Assembly (NCBI GenBank): GCA_903882645.1
Contig: CAIRXZ010000361.1
Location: 1 to 64,000, forward strand
From: an uncultured Acidobacteriia bacterium
GTDB lineage: Bacteria; Acidobacteriota; Terriglobia; Bryobacterales; Bryobacteraceae
Direction of reading: 5' to 3'
Length of the DNA stretch: 64,000 nucleotides
Shown here piece by piece: positions 45,371 through 53,367 of the stretch (its first letter is position 1; the number at the start of each line of letters is the position of its first letter). Under the pieces are notes generated by a model. The model ran no database searches, was not told the DNA's origin, and was given only the letters and a program-made list of their open reading frames with translations. A program made the position numbers and the translations under genes.

Positions 45371-47074
45371 CTAACGCGCCGGGAGCGGCGCGAACTGCGT
45401 CAATACCTGGCGCTCGAAAGGCGGCAGCCAGGCATGGTACCTAATGGTTGGAAACGGAGCGTCCCGCAAGCCGGGAAGCCGCGAATAGGTCACGAAGTAC
45501 ACCGGGTCGATGCTGGGCATCCCATCCCAAACCCACCCCGGAGTCGCCTCCGGATACTGGCGCCCGGGCAAGAATGGACCGGCGTCCGTCTGGCCAAACG
45601 CACCCACGTCGCCGGAATGCTCGAGCTCGGTCCAGCCATCGTACTCCAGGCCTGCCGTAATGCTGGTGCGGGGAATGCCCGCCGCGGTCATGGCCGACGC
45701 CGCTTCGAGGCTTGCGCGGCGGGCCGCCAGGAAGTCGTGCGTGGTCGCGATGCCGTATAGAGCAAACACTCCGGCCACCATCCATCCCAGCGCCGGCGGC
45801 GCGCTTCGGACCCTTCGCTGGTAGCGCCATAGCAAAGGAATTACCAGGAAGGGCAAGAGCGGGATCAGATAGCGGTCGAAAGGACCCCGATAGAGAATGG
45901 CCAGCGTGTAAACGAAGCAGGCTGGCGCGGAGAGGCGCATGAGCCAAAACGACGATTCGGCATCCGGAGCCGCTGGACGGAACGCGCTGGCCAAGGAGGT
46001 CCAGCGCGGCCACCGCCAGCCTTCGAACAGCGCCGCCGCCGTGAAGCCGGCGCCAACCACCACGAGCGCCGCCAGCACGCCGCGAACCGGAGCCGGCAGG
46101 ATCTCGGGCTTGACGCCGATTTCCATCGTCTGTGGCCAGAGAATCCCGTTCTGCGTCACGATATCGCCTAACAGAAGCTCTTTCTTCAACCGCCAGTGCA
46201 AAACGGCCAGACCGGCGGCCGGGAGCAGCAGACCCGCCGCAAGGCTGAGAGGCGCGCGGAGGCGCTTGCGCCAGTCCGCCAGGTGAATCACCAGGGTCGG
46301 CAGAATGAAGAGCAGGCCCGCCAGACCGACCCAAAGGGCATACACCGCCGCGGCCCGCCAAGGGAGCCTGTGCAGAAGGAGGTCCCGCGCCGCGTGAGGC
46401 TGCCGCACAAACCAGCCGAGGCACAAAGCGGCCCCAATCCCCGACGCGCACCAAAGTAAGAGGGCCGTGATAGCCACGCGGCGCTCCCCGCGCCGGATCC
46501 AGGCCGCCGCGGGGAGCGCGAGCAGCGGCACGACCCACACCACCTGGCGCACGGTTCCTCCCGCGACGCCCGCGGCGGCCGCGGCTGCCAGCCAGCCGCC
46601 GGCCTGGAGCGCGTTCGCGGCGCCTAGCGCCCGCATGGCGCAGTAGACGCAAGCCAGCCAGAAAAACGTGGCCGGAATGTCGGTCATGAACGATGCGGCC
46701 AGCGGGATGAACAGGGGCGAGAGCGTCACGGAGAGTGTTCCGAACAGGGCGAACGGACGATTCAGCCCGGCGCAACGCCCTAGCCGGTACATCAGCAAGG
46801 CGCACCCGGCGGCGAACGGCAGCGTCGATAATCGCAGGAGCGTGAATGAGAAGCCGAAGAGCCGGATCAGCCCAGCCGCCCAGATGGCTTGAACGCCAAG
46901 CATCGGGTCTTGCCTTGCGACGTACGCGAGATGTCCGCAGCGGGCGAGCTCGCGCGCGGAGTAAGCGAACCGCCAGTCGTCGATCACCCCCATTTCGAGC
47001 ACGGGAACGGTGGCGAGGACGCACGCCGCCACCAGAATCGCGCAGCCGATGGAATATAGCCGGTCCGTCTGCAT
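45371..47074 (-). CDS. GT39-like integral membrane glycosyltransferase
   Basis: 567 residues with about eleven helices. The first loop has the acidic pair EMGVIDDWRFAYSARELARCGHLAY, the place of the catalytic Asp/Glu in PMT/ArnT-type GT-C enzymes; HYPER-hydrophobic helices follow and a C-terminal periplasmic domain starts near residue 460. It would use a polyprenyl-linked sugar donor in the periplasm. Acceptor unknown. Neighbours are other sugar enzymes on the same strand. Confidence 0.82.
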   Translation of the reverse strand: MQTDRLYSIGCAILVAACVLATVPVLEMGVIDDWRFAYSARELARCGHLAYVARQDPMLGVQAIWAAGLIRLFGFSFTLLRLSTLPFAAGCALLMYRLGRCAGLNRPFALFGTLSVTLSPLFIPLAASFMTDIPATFFWLACVYCAMRALGAANALQAGGWLAAAAAAGVAGGTVRQVVWVVPLLALPAAAWIRRGERRVAITALLLWCASGIGAALCLGWFVRQPHAARDLLLHRLPWRAAAVYALWVGLAGLLFILPTLVIHLADWRKRLRAPLSLAAGLLLPAAGLAVLHWRLKKELLLGDIVTQNGILWPQTMEIGVKPEILPAPVRGVLAALVVVGAGFTAAALFEGWRWPRWTSLASAFRPAAPDAESSFWLMRLSAPACFVYTLAILYRGPFDRYLIPLLPFLVIPLLWRYQRRVRSAPPALGWMVAGVFALYGIATTHDFLAARRASLEAASAMTAAGIPRTSITAGLEYDGWTELEHSGDVGAFGQTDAGPFLPGRQYPEATPGWVWDGMPSIDPVYFVTYSRLPGLRDAPFPTIRYHAWLPPFERQVLTQFAPLPAR

Positions 47075-47145
47075 TTCCCTACCTGTTCAGCCGGCGGCCG
47101 GTCGCGCCGGGAATTCGTGAGCGTCGTCCGGGTGCGAAACGCCGC

Positions 47146-48027
47146 TCAGTTGAAATACAGAACATCGGGCGCCAATCGCCGTTCCCTGGTGACCGAGTAA
47201 GGACCGGCGGTGCATTTGTACGCCGGGTTGATGCTCAAAACCAAATCCCGGACCAGCCTGGCGTTCCCAAGTCGGTCCGCTGTGTGCTCTACCCCAACCG
47301 AGATCTGGGGCTTGTACCGGCGCAGGATCCCGGCCGCCCCTTCAAGCGCCCCGATCTCCGCGCCTTCTATATCCATCTTGATGAAATCCACTCGCGGCAG
47401 CCGCAGGCTCTCGACCGTCTGGTCCAACGGTTCGACGTCGATTTGGACGTCGTACGCGTCCTCCCCGCAAGGCGGCACGACCATGGAACTCTCGACCGGA
47501 AGGTAAGGGTCGACCCTTAGCCGCATCGCGCCCGCGCGGTCCCACGCGCCTTTCGCCACGACGAGGACTGTTCCGCTTTCGATCTCCGGGGCCATATTCC
47601 ATCGGAGAGCCGAGAGGTTTCCCGGCGCCGGCTCCATGCATATTACCTGTTGCGCTCCGGCCTTCAGAGCCTGCCGTGCGAACAGGCCGATGTTCGCGCC
47701 GATATCGAGCACGATGGCGCCGGGTTTCAGTTGAAGCGGCGGACGGACATACTGGTTCCGTTGGAACTCCGAGACCAGGCACGCGACGTGCAGCGCGATC
47801 CCGGTGTCCATCGTCGCCAGTTCCCCGAGCGGCGTTCGCCAGATCCTCAACCCGTTGCCGCTCCATCCGGGCTGAACCTGTTCCGGCGGCGGCAACTTGC
47901 GATCCCCTTCGTAGAGCGAGAGGGCGGAAACCGGACCGTAGAAGCGTGGCGAGCCCAGCAAGGACAGAACCGCCACGCGAAGGCGCGGATAGAAAAAGCT
48001 GTCCCTGAGCCAGGCCGGAACGGGCAT
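47146..48027 (-). CDS. FkbM family SAM methyltransferase
   Basis: 293 residues, start at MPVPAWLRDSFF five bases after the GT2 stop. SAM motif I VLDIGANIGLFARQAL, then CMEPAPGNLSALRWN and the FkbM end DFIKMDIEGAEIGALEGA. FkbM enzymes O-methylate sugars or natural products; here a sugar of the surface polysaccharide is likely, but its location two genes from the lasso cluster keeps other targets possible. Confidence 0.88.
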   Translation of the reverse strand: MPVPAWLRDSFFYPRLRVAVLSLLGSPRFYGPVSALSLYEGDRKLPPPEQVQPGWSGNGLRIWRTPLGELATMDTGIALHVACLVSEFQRNQYVRPPLQLKPGAIVLDIGANIGLFARQALKAGAQQVICMEPAPGNLSALRWNMAPEIESGTVLVVAKGAWDRAGAMRLRVDPYLPVESSMVVPPCGEDAYDVQIDVEPLDQTVESLRLPRVDFIKMDIEGAEIGALEGAAGILRRYKPQISVGVEHTADRLGNARLVRDLVLSINPAYKCTAGPYSVTRERRLAPDVLYFN

Positions 48028-48031
48028 GGGT

Positions 48032-48979
48032 TCACGTAACCAGCCGCTTGGCTCGCCGGTACCACGGCGCCACGGCCACGGCGCGGCGAAAGCCCACCAG
48101 CCGGGCCGCCAACTTCCAGCGCAGCGGATGCCGCGGCGCATAACCGGGGACCAGTTCTTCCAGGTGGTCCAATACCGCGCGGGATGTCTCCGGGTCCGTC
48201 TCCGAACAGGCTCTTGCGAGCGTATCCAGGCACCCGGCCAGCACCCTTCGCTGGCCGGCGGTCAGTTCGCCGCGCGCTCTCCAGGCCGCTTCGATCTCGA
48301 GAGCGTTCCGGTACCGGCATCGGCGGCTGAGAATCCAATCCTTTTTCCCGGTAGACCCGGCCACCCGGCGGTAATGCGCCACGATTCCGGGCGAGTAAAT
48401 GAACTTTCCCCCTTGAACGGCGCAATCCACCACAAACCTTTCGTCTTCGGCAAGCAGCAGCGTCTCGTTCCACCCGCCGGTCTTATCGATAATGCTCCTC
48501 CGGAAGAAGTAGGCCGCGACGGGCCACCACAGGTTCGCATCGAACAAGTCCAGTTCCGGGTCCGTCATGACGCCGGTGATGACGCTGCCCGGGACAAACC
48601 CGTCTCCCGAGGGAAGCAGCCATTGCCAATCGCCATAAGCCACGTCGGCCCCGGACCTTTGCAGCAGATCGCGCTGCCAACGGACCTTTCCCGGCGCCAG
48701 CAGGTCGTCCGCGTCCAGGTACTGGATGAACTCGCCGCAGGCGAGGGAGAAGCCAAGATTCCGCGCCGCGCTGGCGCCCCGGTTCGGCGTGCTCGCCAGG
48801 CGGACGAAACCGAATTCCCTCCGGACGATCTCCGCGGTGGCATCCGTCGACCCGTCGTCCACCACGATGACCTCGATGTCGTCGCGGCCCTGGGCCACCA
48901 CGCTGCCGATCGTCTCGCGAATCCAGCGCGCGGCGTTATAGCACGGGATGACCACGCTGGTTGTCCCGGGAAGAGTCAT
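48032..48979 (-). CDS. GT2 family glycosyltransferase
   Basis: 315 residues. GT-A fold: SVVIPCYNAARWIRETIGSVVAQ, IEVIVVDDGSTDAT, NRGASAARNLG, and the DxD site QYLDADDLL. LAEDERFVVD serves as the catalytic-base region. Soluble or peripheral; transfers sugar from a nucleotide donor. It is first of a group GT2-FkbM-GT39-GT41 read in the same direction. Confidence 0.9.
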   Translation of the reverse strand: MTLPGTTSVVIPCYNAARWIRETIGSVVAQGRDDIEVIVVDDGSTDATAEIVRREFGFVRLASTPNRGASAARNLGFSLACGEFIQYLDADDLLAPGKVRWQRDLLQRSGADVAYGDWQWLLPSGDGFVPGSVITGVMTDPELDLFDANLWWPVAAYFFRRSIIDKTGGWNETLLLAEDERFVVDCAVQGGKFIYSPGIVAHYRRVAGSTGKKDWILSRRCRYRNALEIEAAWRARGELTAGQRRVLAGCLDTLARACSETDPETSRAVLDHLEELVPGYAPRHPLRWKLAARLVGFRRAVAVAPWYRRAKRLVT

Positions 48980-49002
48980 CGGTATAGCCCGAACCCAAGA
49001 CT

Positions 49003-49095
49003 TCGTGGAGCGAGCCTCCGGCTTGCCATGCCGGCATTCGTGCCGGCATTTGTTCGGAAGGCCGCCGTCGCGGCGCGCGACGAAACGGACAAGTA
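49003..49095. repeat. GTGGAGCGAGCCTCC element, copy B
   Basis: Starts CGTGGAGCGAGCCTCCGGCT, has the stem GCCGGCATTCGTGCCGGC and ends CGGCGCGCGACGAAACGGAC. Shares its ends with copy A at 43393; lacks the middle insertion. Its start lies 24 bases upstream of the GT2 start. Confidence 0.8.
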
Positions 49096-49201
49096 GTAAT
49101 ACTTAACCTGAATTCCGAAGTCAACTTCGGCGAAGTTGGATCTCCACAGCGCAATGGTTTGAGAATGCAGCTTTGTACCGGGGCGCGGCTTCAGCCGTGC
49201 C

Positions 49202-49356
49202 CTGGAGTTTGTACATTCTCCCACCGTCCCTGGTTCGGCGAGCTGCTCGGCATGAGGCAAGACCGGTGTTAGCCCGAAGGGCGTGAGATAATAGCCCACG
49301 GCGCAAGCCGTCGGGAACGGAACCTGCGCTTGAGTAGCCCCGTTCAGGGGCGTAGG
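49202..49356. repeat. Left arm of long inverted repeat around transposase remnant
   Basis: Over at least 49271-49356 this is an imperfect complement of 49514-49600 (shared AGCCCACGGCGCAAGCCGTC and GCCCGAAGGGCGT blocks). The outer block GGAGTTTGTACATT at 49204 matches AATGTACAAACTCC at 49624, so the symmetry extends outward. Confidence 0.8.
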
Positions 49357-49359
49357 AAC

Positions 49360-49464
49360 ATGCCGCACACTTTCGCTTGTCTGTTCGTGCACGTCGTCTT
49401 CTCCACCAAGGACCGTGCGCGCGATCTATCGCCCGAACTGGCGAGCCGCCTTTTCCCTTGCTGA
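49360..49464 (+). pseudogene. IS200-like (REP-associated) transposase remnant
   Basis: ATG followed by 34 codons: MPHTFACLFVHVVFSTKDRA... and a TGA. FVHVVFSTKDR matches the N-terminal strand of Y1/IS200-like transposases; the HUH motif and catalytic Tyr that should follow are missing. It lies exactly between two long inverted arms, like a REP-associated transposase with its flanking repeats. Inactive remnant. Confidence 0.7.
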
Positions 49465-49499
49465 AGAAGCACGGACTGGAACACGACGCGGGGGACCTT

Positions 49500-49640
49500 T
49501 GGGGATGAGGCTCTTACGCCCCTGGAAGGGGCTACCCGAGACTGCGGGTCCGGTTCCCGACGGCTTGCGCCGTGGGCTATTATCTTACGCCCTTCGGGCT
49601 CCGCGTTCAGGGCGCCATGCCAGAAATGTACAAACTCCCG
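49500..49640. repeat. Right arm of long inverted repeat around transposase remnant
   Basis: Complement of the left arm: GACGGCTTGCGCCGTGGGCT, ACGCCCTTCGGGC and GTACAAACTCC. Its own extra palindromes (CCCGGGGCATGCCGGG near 49638-49652) resemble the GGGGCATGCCC cores elsewhere in the window. Confidence 0.8.
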
Positions 49641-49679
49641 GGGCATGCCGGGAGTCCTGCCCCACTACTGAGGCTCGCG

Positions 49680-49870
49680 GAATACAGTGACAGGCTTCAG
49701 CGTACGGATTCTTCGCGGACCACGCGTCGAGAGAGTCTCGACGCGGCAGACACGAGTGTCCGCGCCACGTGGCGCGCGCTCTCAGCGTGCCGCGTCCACA
49801 CTCTTGCGGACGCACGGCGCCGTACCGGATCGCTGGACCCGGGGCGCGGCAGTTGATCGCGGTATTACGC
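49680..49870. repeat. Stack of short palindromes
   Basis: GCGTCGAGA-GAG-TCTCGACGC (about 49727-49747), GCGCCACGTGGCGC (49769-49782) and several GAGTGTCCGCG/GGACACTC pieces lie head to tail. No gene seen. It separates the lasso kinase end from the transposase remnant and might serve as terminator. Confidence 0.6.
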
Positions 49871-49875
49871 GAGGT

Positions 49876-50823
49876 TCAGTAAGCCCGGCCAACGGCGCCG
49901 GCATTCCCCAAATCCGCCAGTATTCCGTCGCAGAGGAGGCCGATTCCCGCGAAATCGTCCGGCGCGGAAACCGCTCGAACCGGAACCGCTCGAACCAGGC
50001 GGCGGAGAACGTCGAACTCACGGGCCCGCATGGCGGAATCCAGCAGGTACCAACTGTAGGTGTTCGCGGCCAGAGCGAGCAGAGCCTCCATGGGCTTTAG
50101 AGGGCGGAATGCCGCTTCGAGCGCCGTCCCCCGGCCTTCAAGAATGTAGATAGCCGTCAGCGGCGCCGGATCGCAGTGAAAGGACGGGACGTCGGCTCGC
50201 ACGCCGGAGGCCAGCGGGAGGTAGCGTTTTTCCCAGTTCGGAGTGATTGCGGGCAGCGCGTCGCCATCTCCGCCCAGGGCCGCCGCCGCGTCCGGCCATA
50301 GATTGACTCGCGGATACCCAGGTTGCACCAGGAACCCGTCGCCGTTTTCCTGGAGCGCCGCCATGTCTTCCGCGAGCACCGCGCAGCCCCTCTGGGCGAA
50401 TCCCGCCGCGGAACTGGATTTGCCAGCGCCCGGGGGGCCGCAGAGCGCCACGGCGCTCCCTCCGGCTACCACCACGCTGGCGTGCAAACACACTGCCCCC
50501 CGCAGGCGCAACGCAAAGCCCATCACTGGGCCGACCAGGTAAGTACAAGTATCTTCGAACGACGAGCCGGGGGACGTGGCGGCTATCACCCGGTCCCCCG
50601 AATCGGCGACCAAGAACTGCGCGTCTTCGTAGACAAAACGGTAGCCGCGCGGCGTCCGCGACACGCGAAGAGACGGACTCGCGTAAATGCCAGGCTCTTC
50701 ACTGGCGGGCGGTGGAAGGCGATCAAACTCTACATCCAGATCCACCGCGTCCGACGACGACGCAATTAACCCTGGAATGGGCCGGTTGGAACGAATCCGG
50801 CAGCCATAGAGCAGATATCGCAC
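49876..50823 (-). CDS. HPr-kinase-like protein of the lasso cluster
   Basis: 315 residues from the GTG at 50823 (MRYLLYGCRIRSNRPIPGL, the usual opening of this subfamily); the frame is open to 50877. LHAS at 113-116, Walker A GPPGAGKSS at 129-137, then AEDMAAL as the metal/Walker B-like site. In paeninodin-type lasso clusters, HPr-kinase homologues phosphorylate the C-terminal Ser of the precursor. The precursor gene ends 128 bases upstream here. Its last residues are TYRTY, so Tyr49 or Thr48 would be the acceptor. A true HPr kinase would be longer, with different N-terminal domain, and lie near ptsH. Confidence 0.85.
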   Translation of the reverse strand: MRYLLYGCRIRSNRPIPGLIASSSDAVDLDVEFDRLPPPASEEPGIYASPSLRVSRTPRGYRFVYEDAQFLVADSGDRVIAATSPGSSFEDTCTYLVGPVMGFALRLRGAVCLHASVVVAGGSAVALCGPPGAGKSSSAAGFAQRGCAVLAEDMAALQENGDGFLVQPGYPRVNLWPDAAAALGGDGDALPAITPNWEKRYLPLASGVRADVPSFHCDPAPLTAIYILEGRGTALEAAFRPLKPMEALLALAANTYSWYLLDSAMRAREFDVLRRLVRAVPVRAVSAPDDFAGIGLLCDGILADLGNAGAVGRAY

Positions 50824-50951
50824 ACCTGGGTCCCTTGCCGGGAAGCCTGCAGGTTGGCGGACACAGCCGAGACACACGCCAGCACTGCGGCGGCGCTAAG
50901 CTCCCCGCAAAACGTCTCGCGCCCAATGAGGCGGACCGACAGGCGCCACGG

Positions 50952-51101
50952 TCAGTACGTTCTATAGGTCGTGTGTCCTATCTCCTGGTGGGGGGATGCG
51001 GTCTTCCCTGTCGTCTTGGTGAGCGTGGTCACATCTCCATACACTCGGAGCTCGGGTGTGTTGTAAGCCGCGCGAACGGGCTTGCTGCTGTTCTCTTGCA
51101 T
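50952..51101 (-). CDS. Lasso peptide precursor
   Basis: 49 residues, ATG with AGGAGGAGA eight bases upstream. The leader contains YNTPELRVYGDVTTLT (13-28), the Y-x2-P-x-L-x2-YG-x-x-x-LT pattern recognised by B1 proteins. Thr30 is the conserved residue at -2. The core from Gly32 reads GKTASPHQEIGHTTYRTY: Gly1 and Glu9 fit a nine-member macrolactam, leaving a nine-residue tail. It lies in a cluster with B1, B2, cyclase and kinase. Its first 73 bases overlap the end of the cyclase gene in another frame. Bioactivity unknown. Confidence 0.9.
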   Translation of the reverse strand: MQENSSKPVRAAYNTPELRVYGDVTTLTKTTGKTASPHQEIGHTTYRTY

Positions 51102-52909
51102 CGGTAAGTCTCCTCCTGTGAAATAAGCCAAGCATTTAGTACTATGGGTCTGAAATCGGCGCGTTCCCACCACCCCGGACTGTCGGGCGCCGCCAAGTGC
51201 GCAGTCGCCGGGTCGACGAAATCGTGGATCCGCTCGTGGGTGCGGGCGGGCTGAGCGATGCGGCCGCCATGTTTCAGGATGCCCTCGTACAGCGGGTTCC
51301 CGCGCAACCCCGCCTTGGGCCGCCGGCGCACCGCCTCGGGCAACATGCCGCGAAGAGCCATCCGCAGCAGCCACTTATCCATGCAGTACGGCAACTCGGG
51401 TATCGCCATGAGCCAGCGGACCAGCCGCAGATCGAAGTACGGGTGGCGAAACTCGATGGCGGCCCCCAGCCACGCCGCATCGCACTGCGTTTCAAAAATG
51501 GACATCCAGCACCATTCGTCGCTCATCGCGGCGCGCGCCAGTGGCCGAAGTCCTTCCTGGACCCGGCTTCCGGACGCTTGAGCCGCGCGCTCCACCACCC
51601 CGCTACGCCGCGCAAAGTCCGCGTCGAGCCAGGCGGGGATCTGATGATTATACCGTGGCGAACGTCCCAGGAAATGCAGCAACGCCGATCGCAAGCGGAG
51701 CTTTGGCACGGCCCGCCGGTCGACCGCGTATCGAATCGCGTTGAGCGCGAACGCCCCCGGCGGAATGGCCCGGAGCGACGCCCAGCTCGTCGGCGGCGAG
51801 AGGTGAAACAGAGGGTCCGCTCCCTGGCCGGTCAGTACCACCGGGGTGTCGCACGATTGCCGGCGATAATAGTCCGCCAGGAACCAGCCGAGCGGGTCGC
51901 CGTTGGGCTCCGGCGTGTCGGCGAACCGCGGCGAGCCATACGGGGCCACGTCGTCCATCGGCACAAATTCGATTGGTATCCCGAGGGCATCCGCCGCCAG
52001 GCCGGCGAAATGGCGCTCGCCGCCGGGGACGAACGTGTCCATCAAAAAACAGTGCGCCCGCAGTTCCGTACCTGGAGCGGCCTTGCGGGCGAAAGCCGCC
52101 ACCGAGGGCGAGTCCAGGCCGCCGCTCATCGCAATGCCGGCCCGCCCAACCCGAAGCCGGTCCGCCACGGCCCCTTCCAGCAGAACGCGAAAGTGCTCGA
52201 CGTAATCGCGCGTGCGGCGGTAGCGGATGCGCTCTCCCGCCGGCAGCGACCAGTATCGCCGGACCGAAACGCCTTCCGCCGTCGCCGTGAGCGCATGCGC
52301 CGGCGCCAGGCGCCGGATGTCGCGGAAAATGGTCGTCGAGAGGTCCTGGCTCCCCCAGAACACCAGATAATCCGCGACGGCCTCCTCGTTCAATTCGTCC
52401 GTCACGGCGGGGTGAAGGCGCACGCAATCGAGCGTGTTGCTGAATATGAGCGTATCCCCCGAGCGCGCGTAAAAGAACGGCTTGACGCCGAAATGGTCCC
52501 GTGCGCAGAACAACTTACGGGCGCGCCCATCCCAGATCGCGAAAGCGAAATCGCCCAGCAGGTGATCTACCGAAGACTCGCCCCAGCGGGCGTAAGCATG
52601 AAGAATCAACTCGCAGTCGGGACGGGTCAAGGCCGATTGCGGCAGCCCCAGTTCGCGGACCAGATCCTCGCGGGCGTCAATCCGGGCGTCGGCGGCGATC
52701 CACACCTGGCCGTCCAGGGACGCCGGCTGGCGCTCGTCGTGCGCCTCATAGGTGGTCTTCAGCAGCGTATGGACAAGCGCCGCCGAATCCCCCAGCCAGA
52801 CTCCCCGGCGATCCGGGCCGCGGAATTCCAAAGCATCCGCCAGGCTCTCCGCGAGAGCGCGGTCCGGGGCCGCGAAATCGAAATGAACGATGCCCGCGAT
52901 GCCGCTCAT
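51029..52909 (-). CDS. Lasso cyclase (asparagine-synthetase-like, C protein)
   Basis: 626 residues. The N-terminal Ntn-type glutaminase domain (MSGIAGIVHF) has Ser instead of the catalytic Cys at position 2, so ammonia release is lost, as in lasso cyclases. The ATP-pyrophosphatase motif SGGLDS is at 262-267. It adenylates the Glu9 side chain and closes the ring with the Gly1 amino group. The ATG overlaps the B2 stop by four bases. The last 24 codons (…CKRTAASPFARLTTHPSSECMEM) run into the precursor gene in another frame and look non-conserved. Confidence 0.92.
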   Translation of the reverse strand: MSGIAGIVHFDFAAPDRALAESLADALEFRGPDRRGVWLGDSAALVHTLLKTTYEAHDERQPASLDGQVWIAADARIDAREDLVRELGLPQSALTRPDCELILHAYARWGESSVDHLLGDFAFAIWDGRARKLFCARDHFGVKPFFYARSGDTLIFSNTLDCVRLHPAVTDELNEEAVADYLVFWGSQDLSTTIFRDIRRLAPAHALTATAEGVSVRRYWSLPAGERIRYRRTRDYVEHFRVLLEGAVADRLRVGRAGIAMSGGLDSPSVAAFARKAAPGTELRAHCFLMDTFVPGGERHFAGLAADALGIPIEFVPMDDVAPYGSPRFADTPEPNGDPLGWFLADYYRRQSCDTPVVLTGQGADPLFHLSPPTSWASLRAIPPGAFALNAIRYAVDRRAVPKLRLRSALLHFLGRSPRYNHQIPAWLDADFARRSGVVERAAQASGSRVQEGLRPLARAAMSDEWCWMSIFETQCDAAWLGAAIEFRHPYFDLRLVRWLMAIPELPYCMDKWLLRMALRGMLPEAVRRRPKAGLRGNPLYEGILKHGGRIAQPARTHERIHDFVDPATAHLAAPDSPGWWERADFRPIVLNAWLISQEETYRCKRTAASPFARLTTHPSSECMEM

Positions 52910-53367
52910 TGCGCGCCGCTCCACTGGACCAGGGGGGTGTACCGCGTCTCGGAGACGCCCACCAGCACGGCGCCGCCGTATTCGACCCAGGCATGCGCAT
53001 CGAACTCGGACGCCCAGTCTTCCACGGGCCCGTTTCCGGCGCCCGGGGCGTTGCGCGGGGGCTTGGCGACCCCGATGTGAAGGCGGGAGTCGTAGCCGAG
53101 ACGGGCGAGCAACCGGTGGGCGGCGAGCGCCTGCACCAGACACGTGGCGCGGGGTACGAATCGGGCCGCGGTCCGTATCGCCCAGGCGGCGCTTCCGGCA
53201 TCCGCCCCCTGTGTTCGCGACACGCGCGGCTGCTTGCGCAGCAGCGCGAACGGCGCCACCGCAAGCTCCAGCCGGGCGCAGGCCAACGCCAGCCAGGCGC
53301 GCGCCAGCAACGCGCGTTTCCGCGGCGGCAGTGCGGCAAACCTACGCCACTGTGGTACGAACTTCAA
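52906..53367 (-). CDS. Lasso leader peptidase (transglutaminase-like, B2 protein)
   Basis: 153 residues from a TTG that overlaps the B1 end by 26 bases. The opening WRRFAALPPRKRALLARAWLAL is the basic-amphipathic start of B2 proteins. Catalytic Cys76 is in PRATCLVQALAAHRLLARLGY and His125 in DAHAWVE; the third residue, usually Asp, is not obvious at VGVSE. Removes the leader after Thr31 when guided by B1. Cytoplasmic. Confidence 0.92.
   Translation of the reverse strand: MKFVPQWRRFAALPPRKRALLARAWLALACARLELAVAPFALLRKQPRVSRTQGADAGSAAWAIRTAARFVPRATCLVQALAAHRLLARLGYDSRLHIGVAKPPRNAPGAGNGPVEDWASEFDAHAWVEYGGAVLVGVSETRYTPLVQWSGAQ

Noticed and set aside
49876-50823. Genuine HPr kinase/phosphorylase of sugar regulation
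   Set aside because: It is placed at the end of a lasso cluster, opens with the subfamily start YGCRIRSNRPIPGL and has no ptsH or rpoN neighbours.
50952-51101. Precursor frame dismissed as a random frame inside the cyclase
   Set aside because: The rejection was withdrawn: the ribosome site, the leader motif, Thr at -2, Gly1 and Glu9 together are too specific for chance.
51029-52909. Primary-metabolism asparagine synthetase B
   Set aside because: Position 2 is Ser, not the catalytic Cys, and the gene is overlapped by B2 and a lasso precursor; the lasso cyclase reading explains all of this better.
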